The translations under genes and the position numbers were made by a program. A stretch of 64,000 bases of DNA from Brachyhypopomus gauderio. Lineage: Eukaryota; Chordata; Actinopteri; Gymnotiformes; Hypopomidae. Each line of letters begins with the position of its first letter. Position 1 is the first letter of the stretch. The DNA lies in NCBI RefSeq assembly GCF_052324685.1, contig NW_027507195.1:1-64000 (forward strand). Reading direction: 5' to 3'. The notes below the pieces were generated by a model that had not been told where the DNA came from, did no database searches, and worked only from the letters and a program-made list of their open reading frames with translations. Below are positions 43,639 through 55,268 of the stretch, in pieces.

Positions 43639-43711
43639 GCCGAAATAGCTCAGTTGGGAGAGCGTTAGACTGAAGATCTAAAGGTCCCTGGTTCGATCCT
43701 GGGTTTCGGCA
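43639..43711 (+). tRNA. tRNA-Phe-GAA: tRNA-Phe (GAA), U62 variant
   Basis: C62U. T4 stop at 43745-43748. Confidence 0.82.
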
Positions 43712-44179
43712 TGAATTCGACCTAGCTAGGTGGAAAGCCTCAGCTTTTGAATGACCTGTGCATTCTGTTGAAAAATTATAAACAGACATAAACTGTTTGA
43801 TGTTTTGTTGTGAGATTTCACAGTGGGATTGTCAGAACTCGAGACTCTAGATGTTCAATTCATCTGCTGATAAAGCATTTGGAGAAGGAAATGTGTAGGT
43901 GTCAACTTGCATGTACGCGTTGTCCAAAAGCATAGGTGTACCACTTCACGACATGCTTAAGTTTTGACTGAATTGGACTTTCCTCTGCTTCCTTCGGCTT
44001 ATGGACAGCCTTTGTCCAAAAGTAAAAAGAGATGTGGCGAAGATGTCAACTGTTTGCTGGAGGAATCCAAAGTGACCATGTTCTAAGAGACCTTTGAAGG
44101 TCATGAAATTATTCCCTTAAGACTAGAGCTGGCTGCTTCATGCTTATCGTAAGCAAGCAAGGAGTCAGTAAGAGAGCTT

Positions 44180-44252
44180 TGGAGAATGTGGGCATCGATC
44201 CCACTACCTCTCGCATGCAAAGCGAGCGCTCTACCACTTGAGCTAATGCCCC
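44180..44252 (-). tRNA. tRNA-Ala-TGC: tRNA-Ala (UGC), C5 variant
   Basis: C5 class. Confidence 0.82.
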
Positions 44253-44527
44253 TCTCAAGAGTTTATCCTTTTGATTGGAGTATTAAGGAAAGCTTACGGA
44301 TCAGCTCAGCCCGACTAGGAAATAATACCGAATCCAGCATTGACCCACAAGGTTTTCTCATGTTGGCATCATGATAAACATTGCCAAATTAGGTCTTGCC
44401 GTACCTGTCCGTGAATTTCACTGTGCCGAAACCGTTACGCTGTGAAAGCATGTTGCAAGAACCTAAGGAAAGGTAACAGTCGTTGAAAAAGTTTCGTTTG
44501 CATCTCGACGTGGTTTATCTGCAGCTT

Positions 44528-44600
44528 GCCGAAATAGCTCAGTTGGGAGAGCGTTAGACTGAAGATCTAAAGGTCCCTGGTTCGATCCCGGGTTTCGGCA
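44528..44600 (+). tRNA. tRNA-Phe-GAA: tRNA-Phe (GAA), canonical
   Basis: Canonical. T4 stop at 44634-44637. Confidence 0.95.
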
Positions 44601-45068
44601 TGAACTCGACCTAGCTAGGCGGTAAGCCTCAGCTTTTGAATGACCTGTGCATTCTGTTGAAAAATTATAAACAGACATAAACTGTTTGATGTTTTGTTGT
44701 GAGATTTCACAGTGGGATTGTCAGAACTCGAGACTCTAGATGTTCAATTCATCTGCTGATAAAGCATTTGGAGAAGGAAATGTGTAGGTGTCAACTTGCA
44801 TGTACGCGTTGTCCAAAAGCATAGGTGTACCACTTCACGACATGCTTAAGTTTTGACTGAATTGGACTTTCCTCTGCTTCCTTCGGCTTATGGACAGCCT
44901 TTGTCCAAAAGTAAAAAGAGATGTGGCAAATATGTCAACTGTTTGCTGGAGGAATCCAAAGTGACCATGTTCTAAGAGACCTTTGAAGGTCATGAAATGA
45001 TTCCCTTAAGACTAGAGCTGGCTGCTTCATGCTTATCGTAAGCAAGCAAGGAGTCAGTAAGAGAGCTT

Positions 45069-45141
45069 TGGAGAATGTGGGCATCGATCCCACTACCTCT
45101 CGCATGCAAAGCGAGCGCTCTACCACTTGAGCTAATGCCCC
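45069..45141 (-). tRNA. tRNA-Ala-TGC: tRNA-Ala (UGC), C5 variant
   Basis: C5 class. Confidence 0.82.
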
Positions 45142-45416
45142 TCTCAAGAGTTTATCCTTTTGATTGGAGTATTAAGGAAAGCTTACGGATCAGCTCAGCC
45201 CGACTAGGAAATAATACCGAATCCAGCATTGACCCACAAGGTTTTCTCATGTTGGCATCATGATAAACATTGCCAAATTAGGTCTTGCCGTACCTGTCCG
45301 TGAATTTCACTGTGCCGAAACCGTTACGCTGTGAAAGCATGTTGCAAGAACCTAAGGAAAGGTAACAGTCGTTGAAAAAGTTTCGTTTGCATCTCGACGT
45401 GGTTTATCTGCAGCTT

Positions 45417-45489
45417 GCCGAAATAGCTCAGTTGGGAGAGCGTTAGACTGAAGATCTAAAGGTCCCTGGTTCGATCCCGGGTTTCGGCA
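45417..45489 (+). tRNA. tRNA-Phe-GAA: tRNA-Phe (GAA), canonical
   Basis: Canonical. T4 stop at 45523-45526. Confidence 0.95.
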
Positions 45490-45957
45490 TGAACTCGACC
45501 TAGCTAGGCGGTAAGCCTCAGCTTTTGAATGACCTGTGCATTCTGTTGAAAAATTATAAACAGACATAAACTGTTTGATGTTTTGTTGTGAGATTTCACA
45601 GTGGGATTGTCAGAACTCGAGACTCTAGATGTTCAATTCATCTGCTGATAAAGCATTTGGAGAAGGAAATGTGTAGGTGTCAACTTGCATGTACGCGTTG
45701 TCCAAAAGCATAGGTGTACCACTTCACGACATGCTTAAGTTTTGACTGAATTGGACTTTCCTCTGCTTCCTTTGGCTTATGGACAGTCTTTGTCCAAAAG
45801 TAAAAAGAGATGTGGCAAAGATGTCAACTGTTTGCTGGAGGAATCCAAAGTGACCATGTTCTAAGAGACCTTTGAAGGTCATGAAATGATTCCCTTAAGA
45901 CTAGAGCTGGCTGCTTCATGCTTATCGTAAGCAAGCAAGGAGTCAGTAAGAGAGCTT

Positions 45958-46030
45958 TGGAGAATGTGGGCATCGATCCCACTACCTCTCGCATGCAAAG
46001 CGAGCGCTCTACCACTTGAGCTAATGCCCC
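45958..46030 (-). tRNA. tRNA-Ala-TGC: tRNA-Ala (UGC), C5 variant
   Basis: C5 class. Confidence 0.82.
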
Positions 46031-46305
46031 TCTCAAGAGTTTATCCTTTTGATTGGAGTATTAAGGAAAGCTTACGGATCAGCTCAGCCCGACTAGGAAA
46101 TAATACCGAATCCAGCATTGACCCACAAGGTTTTCTCATGTTGGCATCATGATAAACATTGCCAAATTAGGTCTTGCTGTACCTGTCCGTGAATTTCACT
46201 GTGCCAAAACCGTTACGCTGTGAAAGCATGTTGCAAGAACCTAAGGAAAGGTAACAGTCGTTGATAAAGTTTCGTTTGCATCTCGACGTGGTTTATCTGC
46301 AGCTT

Positions 46306-46378
46306 GCCGGAATAGCTCAGTTGGGAGAGCGTTAGACTGAAGGTCTAAAGGTCCCTGGTTTGATCCCGGGTTTCCGCA
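46306..46378 (+). tRNA. tRNA-Phe-GAA: tRNA-Phe (GAA), class B, probably inactive
   Basis: Class B. T4 stop at 46412-46415. Confidence 0.6.
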
Positions 46379-46846
46379 TGAATTCGACCTAGCTAGGTGG
46401 AAAGCCTCAGCTTTTGAATGACCTTTGCATTCTGTTGAAAAATTATAAACAGACATAAACTGTTTGATGTTTTGTTGTGAGATTTCACAGTGGGATTGTC
46501 AGAACTCGAGACTCTAGATGTTCAATTCATCTGCTGATAAAGCATTTGGAGAAGGAAATGTGTAGGTGTCAACTTGCATGTACGCGTTGTCCAAAAGCAT
46601 AGGTGTACCACTTCACGACATGCTTAAGTTTTGACTGAATTGGACTTTCCTCTGCTTCCTTCGGCTTATGGACAGCCTTTGTCCAAAAGTAAAAAGAGAT
46701 GTGGCAAAGATGTTAACTGTTTGCTGGAGGAATCCAAAGTGACCATGTTCTAAGAGACCTTTGAAGGTCATGAAATGATTCCCTTAAGACTAGAGCTGGC
46801 TGCTTCATGCTTATCGTAAGCAAGCAAGGAGTCAGTAAGAGAGCTT

Positions 46847-46919
46847 TGGAGAATGTGGGCATCGATCCCACTACCTCTCGCATGCAAAGCGAGCGCTCTA
46901 CCACTTGAGCTAATCCCCC
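46847..46919 (-). tRNA. tRNA-Ala-TGC: tRNA-Ala (UGC), canonical
   Basis: Canonical. Confidence 0.94.
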
Positions 46920-47194
46920 TCTCAAGAGTTTATCCTTTTGATTGGAGTTTTAAGGAAAGCTTACGGATCAGCTCAGCCCGACTAGGAAATAATACCGAAT
47001 CCAGCATTGACCCACAAGGTTTTCTCATGTTGGCATCATGATAAACATTGCCAAATTAGGTCTTGCTGTACCTGTCCGTGAATTTCACTGTGCCGAAACC
47101 GTTACGCTGTGAAAGCATGTTGCAAGAACCTAAGGAAAGGTAACAGTCGTTGATAAAGTTTCGTTTGCATCTCGACGTGGTTTATCTGCAGCTT

Positions 47195-47267
47195 GCCGAA
47201 ATAGCTCAGTTGGGAGAGCGTTAGACTGAAGATCTAAAGGTCCCTGGTTCGATCCTGGGTTTCGGCA
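47195..47267 (+). tRNA. tRNA-Phe-GAA: tRNA-Phe (GAA), U62 variant
   Basis: C62U. T4 stop at 47301-47304. Confidence 0.82.
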
Positions 47268-47735
47268 TGAATTCGACCTAGCTAGGTGGAAAGCCTCAGC
47301 TTTTGAATGACCTGTGCATTCTGTTGAAAAATTATAAACAGACATAAACTGTTTGATGTTTTGTTGTGAGATTTCACAGTGGGATTGTCAGAACTCGAGA
47401 CTCTAGATGTTCAATTCATCTGCTGATAAAGCATTTGGAGAAGGAAATATGTAGGTGTCAACTTGCATGTACGCGTTGTCCAAAAGCATAGGTGTACCAC
47501 TTCACGACATGCTTAAGTTTTGACTGAATTGGACTTTCCTCTGCTTCCTTCGGCTTATGGACAGCCTTTGTCCAAAAGTAAAAAGAGATGTGGCAAAGAT
47601 GTCAACTGTTTGCTGGAGGAATCCAAAGTGACAATGTTCTAAGAGACCTTTGAAGGTCATGAAATTATTCCCTTAAGACTAGAGCTGGCTGCTTCATGCT
47701 TATCGTAAGCAAGCAAGGAGTCAGTAAGAGAGCTT

Positions 47736-47808
47736 TGGAGAATGTGGGCATCGATCCCACTACCTCTCGCATGCAAAGCGAGCGCTCTACCACTTGAGCT
47801 AATGCCCC
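47736..47808 (-). tRNA. tRNA-Ala-TGC: tRNA-Ala (UGC), C5 variant
   Basis: C5 class. Confidence 0.82.
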
Positions 47809-48083
47809 TCTCAAGAGTTTATCCTTTTGATTGGAGTATTAAGGAAAGCTTACGGATCAGCTCAGCCCGACTAGGAAATAATACCGAATCCAGCATTGAC
47901 CCACAAGGTTTTCTCATGTTGGCATCATGATAAACATTGCCAAATTAGGTCTTGCTGTACCTGTCCGTGAATTTCACTGTGCCAAAACCGTTACGCTGTG
48001 AAAGCATGTTGCAAGAACCTAAGGAAAGGTAACAGTCGTTGATAAAGTTTCGTTTGCATCTCGACGTGGTTTATCTGCAGCTT

Positions 48084-48156
48084 GCCGGAATAGCTCAGTT
48101 GGGAGAGCGTTAGACTGAAGGTCTAAAGGTCCCTGGTTTGATCCCGGGTTTCCGCA
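48084..48156 (+). tRNA. tRNA-Phe-GAA: tRNA-Phe (GAA), class B, probably inactive
   Basis: Class B. T4 stop at 48190-48193. Confidence 0.6.
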
Positions 48157-48624
48157 TGAATTCGACCTAGCTAGGTGGAAAGCCTCAGCTTTTGAATGAC
48201 CTTTGCATTCTGTTGAAAAATTATAAACAGACATAAACTGTTTGATGTTTTGTTGTGAGATTTCACAGTGGGATTGTCAGAACTCGAGACTCTAGATGTT
48301 CAATTCATCTGCTGATAAAGCATTTGGAGAAGGAAATGTGTAGGTGTCAACTTGCATGTACGCGTTGTCCAAAAGCATAGGTGTACCACTTCACGACATG
48401 CTTAAGTTTTGACTGAATTGGACTTTCCTCTGCTTCCTTCGGCTTATGGACAGCCTTTGTCCAAAAGTAAAAAGAGATGTGGCAAAGATGTTAACTGTTT
48501 GCTGGAGGAATCCAAAGTGACCATGTTCTAAGAGACCTTTGAAGGTCATGAAATGATTCCCTTAAGACTAGAGCTGGCTGCTTCATGCTTATCGTAAGCA
48601 AGCAAGGAGTCAGTAAGAGAGCTT

Positions 48625-48697
48625 TGGAGAATGTGGGCATCGATCCCACTACCTCTCGCATGCAAAGCGAGCGCTCTACCACTTGAGCTAATGCCCC
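48625..48697 (-). tRNA. tRNA-Ala-TGC: tRNA-Ala (UGC), C5 variant
   Basis: C5 class. Confidence 0.82.
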
Positions 48698-48972
48698 TCT
48701 CAAGAGTTTATCCTTTTGATTGGAGTATTAAGGAAAGCTTACGGATCAGCTCAGCCCGACTAGGAAATAATACCGAATCCAGCATTGACCCACAAGGTTT
48801 TCTCATGTTGGCATCATGATAAACATTGCCAAATTAGGTCTTGCTGTACCTGTCCGTGAATTTCACTGTGCCAAAACCGTTACGCTGTGAAAGCATGTTG
48901 CAAGAACCTAAGGAAAGGTAACAGTCGTTGATAAAGTTTCGTTTGCATCTCGACGTGGTTTATCTGCAGCTT

Positions 48973-49045
48973 GCCGGAATAGCTCAGTTGGGAGAGCGTT
49001 AGACTGAAGGTCTAAAGGTCCCTGGTTTGATCCCGGGTTTCCGCA
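48973..49045 (+). tRNA. tRNA-Phe-GAA: tRNA-Phe (GAA), class B, probably inactive
   Basis: Class B. T4 stop at 49079-49082. Confidence 0.6.
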
Positions 49046-49513
49046 TGAATTCGACCTAGCTAGGTGGAAAGCCTCAGCTTTTGAATGACCTTTGCATTCT
49101 GTTGAAAAATTATAAACAGACATAAACTGTTTGATGTTTTGTTGTGAGATTTCACAGTGGGATTGTCAGAACTCGAGACTCTAGATGTTCAATTCATCTG
49201 CTGATAAAGCATTTGGAGAAGGAAATGTGTAGGTGTCAACTTGCATGTACGCGTTGTCCAAAAGCATAGGTGTACCACTTCACGACATGCTTAAGTTTTG
49301 ACTGAATTGGACTTTCCTCTGCTTCCTTCGGCTTATGGACAGCCTTTGTCCAAAAGTAAAAAGAGATGTGGCAAAGATGTTAACTGTTTGCTGGAGGAAT
49401 CCAAAGTGACCATGTTCTAAGAGACCTTTGAAGGTCATGAAATGATTCCCTTAAGACTAGAGCTGGCTGCTTCATGCTTATCGTAAGCAAGCAAGGAGTC
49501 AGTAAGAGAGCTT

Positions 49514-49586
49514 TGGAGAACGTGGGCATCGATCCCACTACCTCTCGCATGCAAAGCGAGCGCTCTACCACTTGAGCTAATCCCCC
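49514..49586 (-). tRNA. tRNA-Ala-TGC: tRNA-Ala (UGC), G66 variant
   Basis: A66G gives a U7-G66 wobble at the inner end of the acceptor stem; probably tolerated. Confidence 0.85.
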
Positions 49587-49861
49587 TCTCAAGAGTTTAT
49601 CCTTTTGATTGGAGTTTTAAGGAAAGCTTACGGATCAGCTCAGCCCGACTAGGAAATAATACCGAATCCAGCATTGACCCACAAGGTTTTCTCATGTTGG
49701 CATCATGATAAACATTGCCAAATTAGGTCTTGCTGTACCTGTCCGTGAATTTCACTGTGCCGAAACCGTTACGCTGTGAAAGCATGTTGCAAGAACCTAA
49801 GGAAAGGTAACAGTCGTTGATAAAGTTTCGTTTGCATCTCGACGTGGTTTATCTGCAGCTT

Positions 49862-49934
49862 GCCGAAATAGCTCAGTTGGGAGAGCGTTAGACTGAAGAT
49901 CTAAAGGTCCCTGGTTCGATCCTGGGTTTCGGCA
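49862..49934 (+). tRNA. tRNA-Phe-GAA: tRNA-Phe (GAA), U62 variant
   Basis: C62U. T4 stop at 49968-49971. Confidence 0.82.
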
Positions 49935-50402
49935 TGAATTCGACCTAGCTAGGTGGAAAGCCTCAGCTTTTGAATGACCTGTGCATTCTGTTGAAAAATT
50001 ATAAACAGACATAAACTGTTTGATGTTTTGTTGTGAGATTTCACAGTGGGATTGTCAGAACTCGAGACTCTAGATGTTCAATTCATCTGCTGATAAAGCA
50101 TTTGGAGAAGGAAATGTGTAGGTGTCAACTTGCATGTACGCGTTGTCCAAAAGCATAGGTGTACCACTTCACGACATGCTTAAGTTTTGACTGAATTGGA
50201 CTTTCCTCTGCTTCCTTCGGCTTATGGACAGCCTTTGTCCAAAAGTAAAAAGAGATGTGGCAAAGATGTCAACTGTTTGCTGGAGGAATCCAAAGTGACA
50301 ATGTTCTAAGAGACCTTTGAAGGTCATGAAATTATTCCCTTAAGACTAGAGCTGGCTGCTTCATGCTTATCGTAAGCAAGCAAGGAGTCAGTAAGAGAGC
50401 TT

Positions 50403-50475
50403 TGGAGAATGTGGGCATCGATCCCACTACCTCTCGCATGCAAAGCGAGCGCTCTACCACTTGAGCTAATGCCCC
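50403..50475 (-). tRNA. tRNA-Ala-TGC: tRNA-Ala (UGC), C5 variant
   Basis: C5 class. Confidence 0.82.
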
Positions 50476-50750
50476 TCTCAAGAGTTTATCCTTTTGATTG
50501 GAGTATTAAGGAAAGCTTACGGATCAGCTCAGCCCGACTAGGAAATAATACCGAATCCAGCATTGACCCACAAGGTTTTCTCATGTTGGCATCATGATAA
50601 ACATTGCCAAATTAGGTCTTGCTGTACCTGTCCGTGAATTTCACTGTGCCAAAACCGTTACGCTGTGAAAGCATGTTGCAAGAACCTAAGGAAAGGTAAC
50701 AGTCGTTGATAAAGTTTCGTTTGCATCTCGACGTGGTTTATCTGCAGCTT

Positions 50751-50823
50751 GCCGGAATAGCTCAGTTGGGAGAGCGTTAGACTGAAGGTCTAAAGGTCCC
50801 TGGTTTGATCCCGGGTTTCCGCA
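50751..50823 (+). tRNA. tRNA-Phe-GAA: tRNA-Phe (GAA), class B, probably inactive
   Basis: Class B. T4 stop at 50857-50860. Confidence 0.6.
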
Positions 50824-51291
50824 TGAATTCGACCTAGCTAGGTGGAAAGCCTCAGCTTTTGAATGACCTTTGCATTCTGTTGAAAAATTATAAACAGACA
50901 TAAACTGTTTGATGTTTTGTTGTGAGATTTCACAGTGGGATTGTCAGAACTCGAGACTCTAGATGTTCAATTCATCTGCTGATAAAGCATTTGGAGAAGG
51001 AAATGTGTAGGTGTCAACTTGCATGTACGCGTTGTCCAAAAGCATAGGTGTACCACTTCACGACATGCTTAAGTTTTGACTGAATTGGACTTTCCTCTGC
51101 TTCCTTCGGCTTATGGACAGCCTTTGTCCAAAAGTAAAAAGAGATGTGGCAAAGATGTTAACTGTTTGCTGGAGGAATCCAAAGTGACCATGTTCTAAGA
51201 GACCTTTGAAGGTCATGAAATGATTCCCTTAAGACTAGAGCTGGCTGCTTCATGCTTATCGTAAGCAAGCAAGGAGTCAGTAAGAGAGCTT

Positions 51292-51364
51292 TGGAGAATG
51301 TGGGCATCGATCCCACTACCTCTCGCATGCAAAGCGAGCGCTCTACCACTTGAGCTAATCCCCC
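51292..51364 (-). tRNA. tRNA-Ala-TGC: tRNA-Ala (UGC), canonical
   Basis: Canonical. Confidence 0.94.
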
Positions 51365-51639
51365 TCTCAAGAGTTTATTCTTTTGATTGGAGTTTTAAGG
51401 AAAGCTTACGGATCAGCTCAGCCCGACTAGGAAATAATACCGAATCCAGCATTGACCCACAAGGTTTTCTCATGTTGGCATCATGATAAACATTGCCAAA
51501 TTAGGTCTTGCTGTACCTGTCCGTGAATTTCACTGTGCCAAAACCGTTACGCTGTGAAAGCATGTTGCAAGAACCTAAGGAAAGGTAACAGTCGTTGATA
51601 AAGTTTCGTTTGCATCTCGACGTGGTTTATCTGCAGCTT

Positions 51640-51712
51640 GCCGAAATAGCTCAGTTGGGAGAGCGTTAGACTGAAGATCTAAAGGTCCCTGGTTCGATCC
51701 CGGGTTTCGGCA
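51640..51712 (+). tRNA. tRNA-Phe-GAA: tRNA-Phe (GAA), canonical
   Basis: Canonical. T4 stop at 51746-51749. Confidence 0.95.
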
Positions 51713-52180
51713 TGAACTCGACCTAGCTAGGCGGAAAGCCTCAGCTTTTGAATTACCTGTGCATTCTGTTGAAAAATTATAAACAGACATAAACTGTTTG
51801 ATGTTTTGTTGTGAGATTTCACAGTGGGATTGTCAGAACTCGAGACTCTAGATGTTCAATTCATCTGCTGATAAAGCATTTGGAGAAGGAAATGTGTAGG
51901 TGTCAACTTGCATGTACGCGTTGTCCAAAAGCATAGGTGTACCACTTCACGACATGCTTAAGTTTTGACTGAATTGGACTTTCCTCTGCTTCCTTCGGCT
52001 TATGGACAGTCTTTGTCCAAAAGTAAAAAGAGATGTGGCAAAGATGTCAACTGTTTGTTGGAGGAATCCAAAGTGACCATGTTCTAAGAGACCTTTGAAG
52101 GTCATGAAATGATTCCCTTAAGACTAGAGCTGGCTGCTTCATGCTTATCGTAAGCAAGCAAGGAGTCAGTAAGAGAGCTA

Positions 52181-52253
52181 TGGAGAATGTGGGCATTGAT
52201 CCCACTACCTCTCGCATGCAAAGCAAGCGCTCTACCACTTGAGCTAATCCCCC
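52181..52253 (-). tRNA. tRNA-Ala-TGC: tRNA-Ala (UGC), A57 plus U29 variant
   Basis: As 13176. Confidence 0.82.
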
Positions 52254-52528
52254 TCTCAAGAGTTTATCCTTTTGATTGGAGTATTAAGGAAAGCTTACGG
52301 ATCAGCTCAGCCCGACTAGGAAATAATACCGAATCCAGCATTGACCCACAAGGTTTTCTCATGTTGGCATCATGATAAACATTGCCAAATTAGGTCTTGC
52401 CGTACCTGTCCGTGAATTTCACTGTGCCGAAACCGTTACGCTGTGAAAGCATGTTGCAAGAACCTAAGGAAAGGTAACAGTCGTTGAAAAAGTTTCGTTT
52501 GCATCTCGACGTGGTTTATCTGCAGCTT

Positions 52529-52601
52529 GCCGAAATAGCTCAGTTGGGAGAGCGTTAGACTGAAGATCTAAAGGTCCCTGGTTCGATCCCGGGTTTCGGC
52601 A
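52529..52601 (+). tRNA. tRNA-Phe-GAA: tRNA-Phe (GAA), canonical
   Basis: Canonical. T4 stop at 52635-52638. Confidence 0.95.
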
Positions 52602-53069
52602 TGAACTCGACCTAGCTAGGCGGTAAGCCTCAGCTTTTGAATGACCTGTGCATTCTGTTGAAAAATTATAAACAGACATAAACTGTTTGATGTTTTGTTG
52701 TGAGATTTCACAGTGGGATTGTCAGAACTCGAGACTCTAGATGTTCAATTCATCTGCTGATAAAGCATTTGGAGAAGGAAATGTGTAGGTGTCAACTTGC
52801 ATGTACGCGTTGTCCAAAAGCATAGGTGTACCACTTCACGACATGCTTAAGTTTTGACTGAATTGGACTTTCCTCTGCTTCCTTTGGCTTATGGACAGTC
52901 TTTGTCCAAAAGTAAAAAGAGATGTGGCAAAGATGTCAACTGTTTGCTGGAGGAATCCAAAGTGACCATGTTCTAAGAGACCTTTGAAGGTCATGAAATG
53001 ATTCCCTTAAGACTAGAGCTGGCTGCTTCATGCTTATCGTAAGCAAGCAAGGAGTCAGTAAGAGAGCTT

Positions 53070-53142
53070 TGGAGAATGTGGGCATCGATCCCACTACCTC
53101 TCGCATGCAAAGCGAGCGCTCTACCACTTGAGCTAATGCCCC
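53070..53142 (-). tRNA. tRNA-Ala-TGC: tRNA-Ala (UGC), C5 variant
   Basis: C5 class. Confidence 0.82.
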
Positions 53143-53417
53143 TCTCAAGAGTTTATCCTTTTGATTGGAGTATTAAGGAAAGCTTACGGATCAGCTCAGC
53201 CCGACTAGGAAATAATACCGAATCCAGCATTGACCCACAAGGTTTTCTCATGTTGGCATCATGATAAACATTGCCAAATTAGGTCTTGCTGTACCTGTCC
53301 GTGAATTTCACTGTGCCAAAACCGTTACGCTGTGAAAGCATGTTGCAAGAACCTAAGGAAAGGTAACAGTCGTTGATAAAGTTTCGTTTGCATCTCGACG
53401 TGGTTTATCTGCAGCTT

Positions 53418-53490
53418 GCCGGAATAGCTCAGTTGGGAGAGCGTTAGACTGAAGGTCTAAAGGTCCCTGGTTTGATCCCGGGTTTCCGCA
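53418..53490 (+). tRNA. tRNA-Phe-GAA: tRNA-Phe (GAA), class B, probably inactive
   Basis: Class B. T4 stop at 53524-53527. Confidence 0.6.
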
Positions 53491-53958
53491 TGAATTCGAC
53501 CTAGCTAGGTGGAAAGCCTCAGCTTTTGAATGACCTTTGCATTCTGTTGAAAAATTATAAACAGACATAAACTGTTTGATGTTTTGTTGTGAGATTTCAC
53601 AGTGGGATTGTCAGAACTCGAGACTCTAGATGTTCAATTCATCTGCTGATAAAGCATTTGGAGAAGGAAATGTGTAGGTGTCAACTTGCATGTACGCGTT
53701 GTCCAAAAGCATAGGTGTACCACTTCACGACATGCTTAAGTTTTGACTGAATTGGACTTTCCTCTGCTTCCTTCGGCTTATGGACAGCCTTTGTCCAAAA
53801 GTAAAAAGAGATGTGGCAAAGATGTCAACTGTTTGCTGGAGGAATCCAAAGTGACAATGTTCTAAGAGACCTTTGAAGGTCATGAAATTATTCCCTTAAG
53901 ACTAGAGCTGGCTGCTTCATGCTTATCGTAAGCAAGCAAGGAGTCAGTAAGAGAGCTT

Positions 53959-54031
53959 TGGAGAATGTGGGCATCGATCCCACTACCTCTCGCATGCAAA
54001 GCGAGCGCTCTACCACTTGAGCTAATGCCCC
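53959..54031 (-). tRNA. tRNA-Ala-TGC: tRNA-Ala (UGC), C5 variant
   Basis: C5 class. Confidence 0.82.
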
Positions 54032-54306
54032 TCTCAAGAGTTTATCCTTTTGATTGGAGTATTAAGGAAAGCTTACGGATCAGCTCAGCCCGACTAGGAA
54101 ATAATACCGAATCCAGCATTGACCCACAAGGTTTTCTCATGTTGGCATCATGATAAACATTGCCAAATTAGGTCTTGCTGTACCTGTCCGTGAATTTCAC
54201 TGTGCCAAAACCGTTACGCTGTGAAAGCATGTTGCAAGAACCTAAGGAAAGGTAACAGTCGTTGATAAAGTTTCGTTTGCATCTCGACGTGGTTTATCTG
54301 CAGCTT

Positions 54307-54379
54307 GCCGGAATAGCTCAGTTGGGAGAGCGTTAGACTGAAGGTCTAAAGGTCCCTGGTTTGATCCCGGGTTTCCGCA
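54307..54379 (+). tRNA. tRNA-Phe-GAA: tRNA-Phe (GAA), class B, probably inactive
   Basis: Class B; the last of the 15 copies in the window. T4 stop at 54413-54416. Confidence 0.6.
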
Positions 54380-54847
54380 TGAATTCGACCTAGCTAGGTG
54401 GAAAGCCTCAGCTTTTGAATGACCTTTGCATTCTGTTGAAAAATTATAAACAGACATAAACTGTTTGATGTTTTGTTGTGAGATTTCACAGTGGGATTGT
54501 CAGAACTCGAGACTCTAGATGTTCAATTCATCTGCTGATAAAGCATTTGGAGAAGGAAATGTGTAGGTGTCAACTTGCATGTACGCGTTGTCCAAAAGCA
54601 TAGGTGTACCACTTCACGACATGCTTAAGTTTTGACTGAATTGGACTTTCCTCTGCTTCCTTCGGCTTATGGACAGCCTTTGTCCAAAAGTAAAAAGAGA
54701 TGTGGCAAAGATGTTAACTGTTTGCTGGAGGAATCCAAAGTGACCATGTTCTAAGAGACCTTTGAAGGTCATGAAATGATTCCCTTAAGACTAGAGCTGG
54801 CTGCTTCATGCTTATCGTAAGCAAGCAAGGAGTCAGTAAGAGAGCTT

Positions 54848-54920
54848 TGGAGAATGTGGGCATCGATCCCACTACCTCTCGCATGCAAAGCGAGCGCTCT
54901 ACCACTTGAGCTAATCCCCC
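54848..54920 (-). tRNA. tRNA-Ala-TGC: tRNA-Ala (UGC), canonical
   Basis: Canonical. Confidence 0.94.
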
Positions 54921-55195
54921 TCTCAAGAGTTTATTCTTTTGATTGGAGTTTTAAGGAAAGCTTACGGATCAGCTCAGCCCGACTAGGAAATAATACCGAA
55001 TCCAGCATTGACCCACAAGGTTTTCTCATGTTGGCATCATGATAAACATTGCCAAATTAGGTCTTGCTGTACCTGTCCGTGAATTTCACTGTGCCAAAAC
55101 CGTTACGCTGTGAAAGCATGTTGCAAGAACCTAAGGAAAGGTAACAGTCGTTGATAAAGTTTCGTTTGCATCTCGACGTGGTTTATCTGCAGCTT

Positions 55196-55268
55196 GCCGA
55201 AATAGCTCAGTTGGGAGAGCGTTAGACTGAAGATCTAAAGGTCCCTGGTTCGATCCCGGGTTTCGGCA
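55196..55268 (+). tRNA. tRNA-Phe-GAA: tRNA-Phe (GAA), canonical
   Basis: Canonical. T4 stop at 55302-55305. Confidence 0.95.

Larger units (their letters stand above)
40907..48018. repeat. 3,556-bp higher-order repeat, two copies
   Basis: 40907-44462 and 44463-48018 each contain the Phe order canonical, canonical, class B, U62 with Ala order C5, C5, canonical, C5. Only scattered single-base differences separate them (for example GCGAAGATG near 44037 and GAAATATG near 47449). Confidence 0.85.
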
